Below the pieces are notes generated by a model. It saw only the letters and a program-made list of their open reading frames with translations. It searched no databases and was not told the origin of the DNA. Below, piece after piece: positions 5,878 to 7,279 of a DNA stretch of 7,279 bases. Positions within the stretch are counted from its first letter, which is position 1; every line of letters begins with the position of its first letter. Source of the DNA: Phycisphaerae bacterium (GTDB lineage Bacteria > Planctomycetota > Phycisphaerae > SM23-33). A program made the position numbers and the translations under genes. The DNA is taken from the NCBI GenBank assembly GCA_030628445.1, contig DAOVQV010000067.1:1-7279 (forward strand), written 5' to 3'.

Positions 5878-6774
5878 TCAATTACCCCAACCGATGTCTT
5901 TCAAAAGCGCTTTGGGGAGCATGAACTTCATTGTCTTGAGCGGATCGACCACTTGGCAGATGCGAAGCTCACCGACCAGGCTCATCGTCCGCGCGGCGTC
6001 GTTCGCACCCAGACCAACATTGTCGCAAAGAAACTGATGGGCCTTGTCCAGCACCATCCGCTCGCATTCATCCAAGCCCTTGGCGGAGGCGAGGAACATC
6101 AGCCACTCGTCGTTTTCGACGGCCGGTGTCGGCAGCTTTACCGACGCGACCGACACCGACAGCGTCACCTCGCCGGCGACTTCCGCCCCGCAGACGCAGA
6201 CCTCCCCGTCGCCCATCACCGCGTGAATGTCGCCCATCGCCAGCAGCGCCCCGTTGACGTTGACCGGCAGGTACACCGCCGCGCCGGGGGCGATCTGCTT
6301 GCAGTCCATGTTACCCCCGTGCTCACCGGGCGTCCCAGTGAGGATCTCCTCCCCGCCGCCGGGGGCCACGCCGATCACGCCAATCATCGGCCGGATCGGG
6401 ACCCAGACACCTTCGCAGACGATCAGCTCACCGTCGCGGATGGGCAGGATCACCGTCTCGTTGGCTCCGATTCTATGGGCCAGGGCGCCCATTCCTTCGG
6501 ACAGGTTCATCACCGCGTGATCCGCCACGTCGATCTTCTGGATCTCGACCTTCAGTATGTCGCCGACCGCGGCGCCTTCGACGAAGACCGGCCCCGTTGC
6601 GGGGTTGACCGTATTCCACATATCCTTGGTGAACTTGTCGTCGGCGCTGCGGAGATTCCCGCTGTAGCAGTCCTGGGACCTGACGCGGAACGTCTCGTTC
6701 GCCGCAACGCGCAATACAGGCTCGTTCGCTGCCGACATCTTGTAGCAAACCTTGTCCATGGTCAGCGTCTTCAT
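5878..6774 (-). CDS. Acetamidase/formamidase family protein (FmdA/AmdA type)
   Basis: Enzymes of this family hydrolyse formamide, acetamide or similar short amides to ammonia and the acid, in the cytoplasm. The 298-residue length is near the bacterial norm. Diagnostic segments: DCYSGN (35-40) near the N-terminus, NPATGPVFVEGA (57-68), GTPGEHGGNMDC (147-158), and GDIHAVMGDGE (181-191) followed by EVAGEVTL. The His and acidic residues of the last two motifs are the family's conserved active-site and metal residues. The ATG at 6774 has GGAG (6781-6784) six bases upstream, which fixes the start over the internal Met6. No transporter or regulator gene is beside it. Its 3' end faces the Mut7-C gene 12 bp away, and I see no obvious terminator in that gap. 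The exact amide cannot be read from the sequence. Confidence 0.92.
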   Translation of the reverse strand: MKTLTMDKVCYKMSAANEPVLRVAANETFRVRSQDCYSGNLRSADDKFTKDMWNTVNPATGPVFVEGAAVGDILKVEIQKIDVADHAVMNLSEGMGALAHRIGANETVILPIRDGELIVCEGVWVPIRPMIGVIGVAPGGGEEILTGTPGEHGGNMDCKQIAPGAAVYLPVNVNGALLAMGDIHAVMGDGEVCVCGAEVAGEVTLSVSVASVKLPTPAVENDEWLMFLASAKGLDECERMVLDKAHQFLCDNVGLGANDAARTMSLVGELRICQVVDPLKTMKFMLPKALLKDIGWGN

Positions 6775-6835
6775 GATCTGCTCCGATTCGGTTCGCAGTC
6801 AGCACGAGGGTACTGGCGATCGGGCGCCAAACAAA

Positions 6836-6862
6836 GTGTCAATCTCGCAGCTTGACGTGTCA
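6836..6862 (-). promoter_or_regulatory. Candidate promoter/operator region of the acetamidase gene
   Basis: On the minus strand a perfect -35 type TTGACA lies at 6842-6837, but no good -10 follows at 16-18 bp. TGACAC occurs twice on this strand (6862-6857 and 6841-6836), 21 bp apart or about two helical turns; the second copy overlaps TTGACA. The first sits in an imperfect palindrome (6849-6863, GCTTGAC then GTCAGC on the plus strand). This could be an operator; no regulator gene is in view. Confidence 0.3.
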
Positions 6863-6863
6863 G

Positions 6864-6953
6864 CTATGGCACGGTGATCAACTGCTTCTCGATCGCATTG
6901 TCGGCCCGGAGAATCGTGATGCGATCCGCCTCACCCGCACCCACGTGTGCCGA
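6864..6953 (-). other. In-frame coding-like tail after the TGA stop of the beta-sandwich gene
   Basis: Directly after the TGA (6956-6954), the same frame continues for 29 sense codons to a TAG at 6866-6864. By hand count 22 of 29 codons end in G or C, and the peptide reads naturally: it contains DRITILRADN followed by AIEKQLITVP, alternating hydrophobic and polar as in beta strands. It may be the eroded C-terminus of the upstream protein after a nonsense change, a rare readthrough extension, or chance in GC-rich DNA. Confidence 0.35.
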
Positions 6954-7279
6954 TCACGGCGAGTTGGCGATGCGGATCTCGTCGATATCGATCTGGCCCC
7001 AGTCCCCATCATAGTGATTGTACAGCCTGACGAGCACGCGGGTGAAGTTGCGATAACTGCTGCTGATACCGACCGTGCCCTTGGAGACTCCCTCGTAGAA
7101 GCACTCGACCTGATCGGTGAGGCGGTTGTAGACCAACTCGACCTGCTTGAGGTCGTACCCGCCTGGGTCGCCCGGGGCTGAGTAGGCGCCCAGCATCGAG
7201 TCGCTGGCTCCATCGTCGAAAGTGGCCCGCAGCTCCAGCTCGCCGGACCCGGTTCGATCCAGGGCGAAGCCCAGGCCAA
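6954..7279 (-). CDS. C-terminal part of a probable secreted LamG-like beta-sandwich protein (partial)
   Basis: The frame is open from the right edge (first full codon at 7277) to a TGA at 6956-6954, giving 107 residues of a longer protein. The internal ATG at 7196 is unlikely to be the start because the sequence before it continues in the same style (GLGFALDRTGSGELELRA). The composition is rich in aromatic, Gly and Asp residues with alternating strands, for example VELVYNRLTDQVECFYEG and the ending DWGQIDIDEIRIANSP. This is typical of the last strands of concanavalin/LamG-like jelly-roll domains of extracellular proteins. No anchor or sorting signal is visible before the stop. Domain identity is by appearance only. 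Function unknown. See the separate entry for the in-frame sequence after the stop. Confidence 0.72.
   Translation of the reverse strand, partial: GLGFALDRTGSGELELRATFDDGASDSMLGAYSAPGDPGGYDLKQVELVYNRLTDQVECFYEGVSKGTVGISSSYRNFTRVLVRLYNHYDGDWGQIDIDEIRIANSP

Noticed and set aside
5953..6855. A 300-codon plus-strand frame opposite the acetamidase gene
   Set aside because: Its composition (many Arg, His and Asp) is typical of an antisense shadow, and the minus-strand gene has strong family motifs.
6954..6956. TGA as a selenocysteine codon
   Set aside because: No selenoprotein family is recognised at this point, the residues around it are not a redox motif, and I see no stem-loop typical of a selenocysteine insertion element just after it.

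Overview
The window is visibly GC-rich and strongly GC-biased at third codon positions. Its genes are short-spaced and on both strands. A ClpX with an unusual neighbour, an NAD-dependent family 4 glycosidase next to a uroporphyrinogen-decarboxylase-fold protein, a Mut7-C RNase, an acetamidase/formamidase and the end of a secreted beta-sandwich protein together suggest a free-living bacterium. A member of Planctomycetota or a related environmental phylum is my best guess, from gene repertoire alone and without a database search. No rRNA, tRNA, CRISPR array, transposase or phage gene was seen, so this looks like chromosomal backbone rather than an island.

Layout. Bases 1-1663 (minus strand) carry a two-gene unit: a small membrane protein with a SHOCT-like segment, then clpX, whose last few codons lie beyond the left edge. 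A 189-bp divergent intergenic region (1664-1852) separates it from a plus-strand run of three closely spaced genes: a GH4 glycosidase (1853-3211), a UROD-fold protein (3236-4378) and a Sir2 family deacylase (4405-5148). Their gaps are 24 and 26 bp, so one transcript is likely. A 228-bp gap follows (5149-5376). It is mostly filled by a long imperfect inverted repeat (about 5193-5352), which no feature type I know explains. Then come a Mut7-C PIN-like RNase (5377-5865, plus), a convergent acetamidase/formamidase (5878-6774, minus), and the 3' end of a probable extracellular beta-sandwich protein (6954-7279, minus) that runs off the right edge.

How the genes may work together. ClpX is housekeeping proteolysis, and the membrane protein is probably co-transcribed with it. 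GH4, UROD-fold protein and sirtuin form a possible small catabolic unit. The GH4 needs NAD+ as a redox cofactor, the sirtuin consumes NAD+, and the UROD-fold protein is clearly not HemE. It keeps an His-x-Cys pair typical of corrinoid-dependent methyltransferases of this fold. A role in handling an unusual, perhaps O-methylated, sugar is possible but is inference only. The acetamidase/formamidase would release ammonia from short amides.

Best candidates for something undescribed: the 160-bp fold-back element upstream of the Mut7-C gene, the GH4/UROD-fold/sirtuin unit, a sirtuin with His in place of the usual acyl-selecting Tyr, and an in-frame TGA followed by 29 coding-like codons at the end of the beta-sandwich gene.
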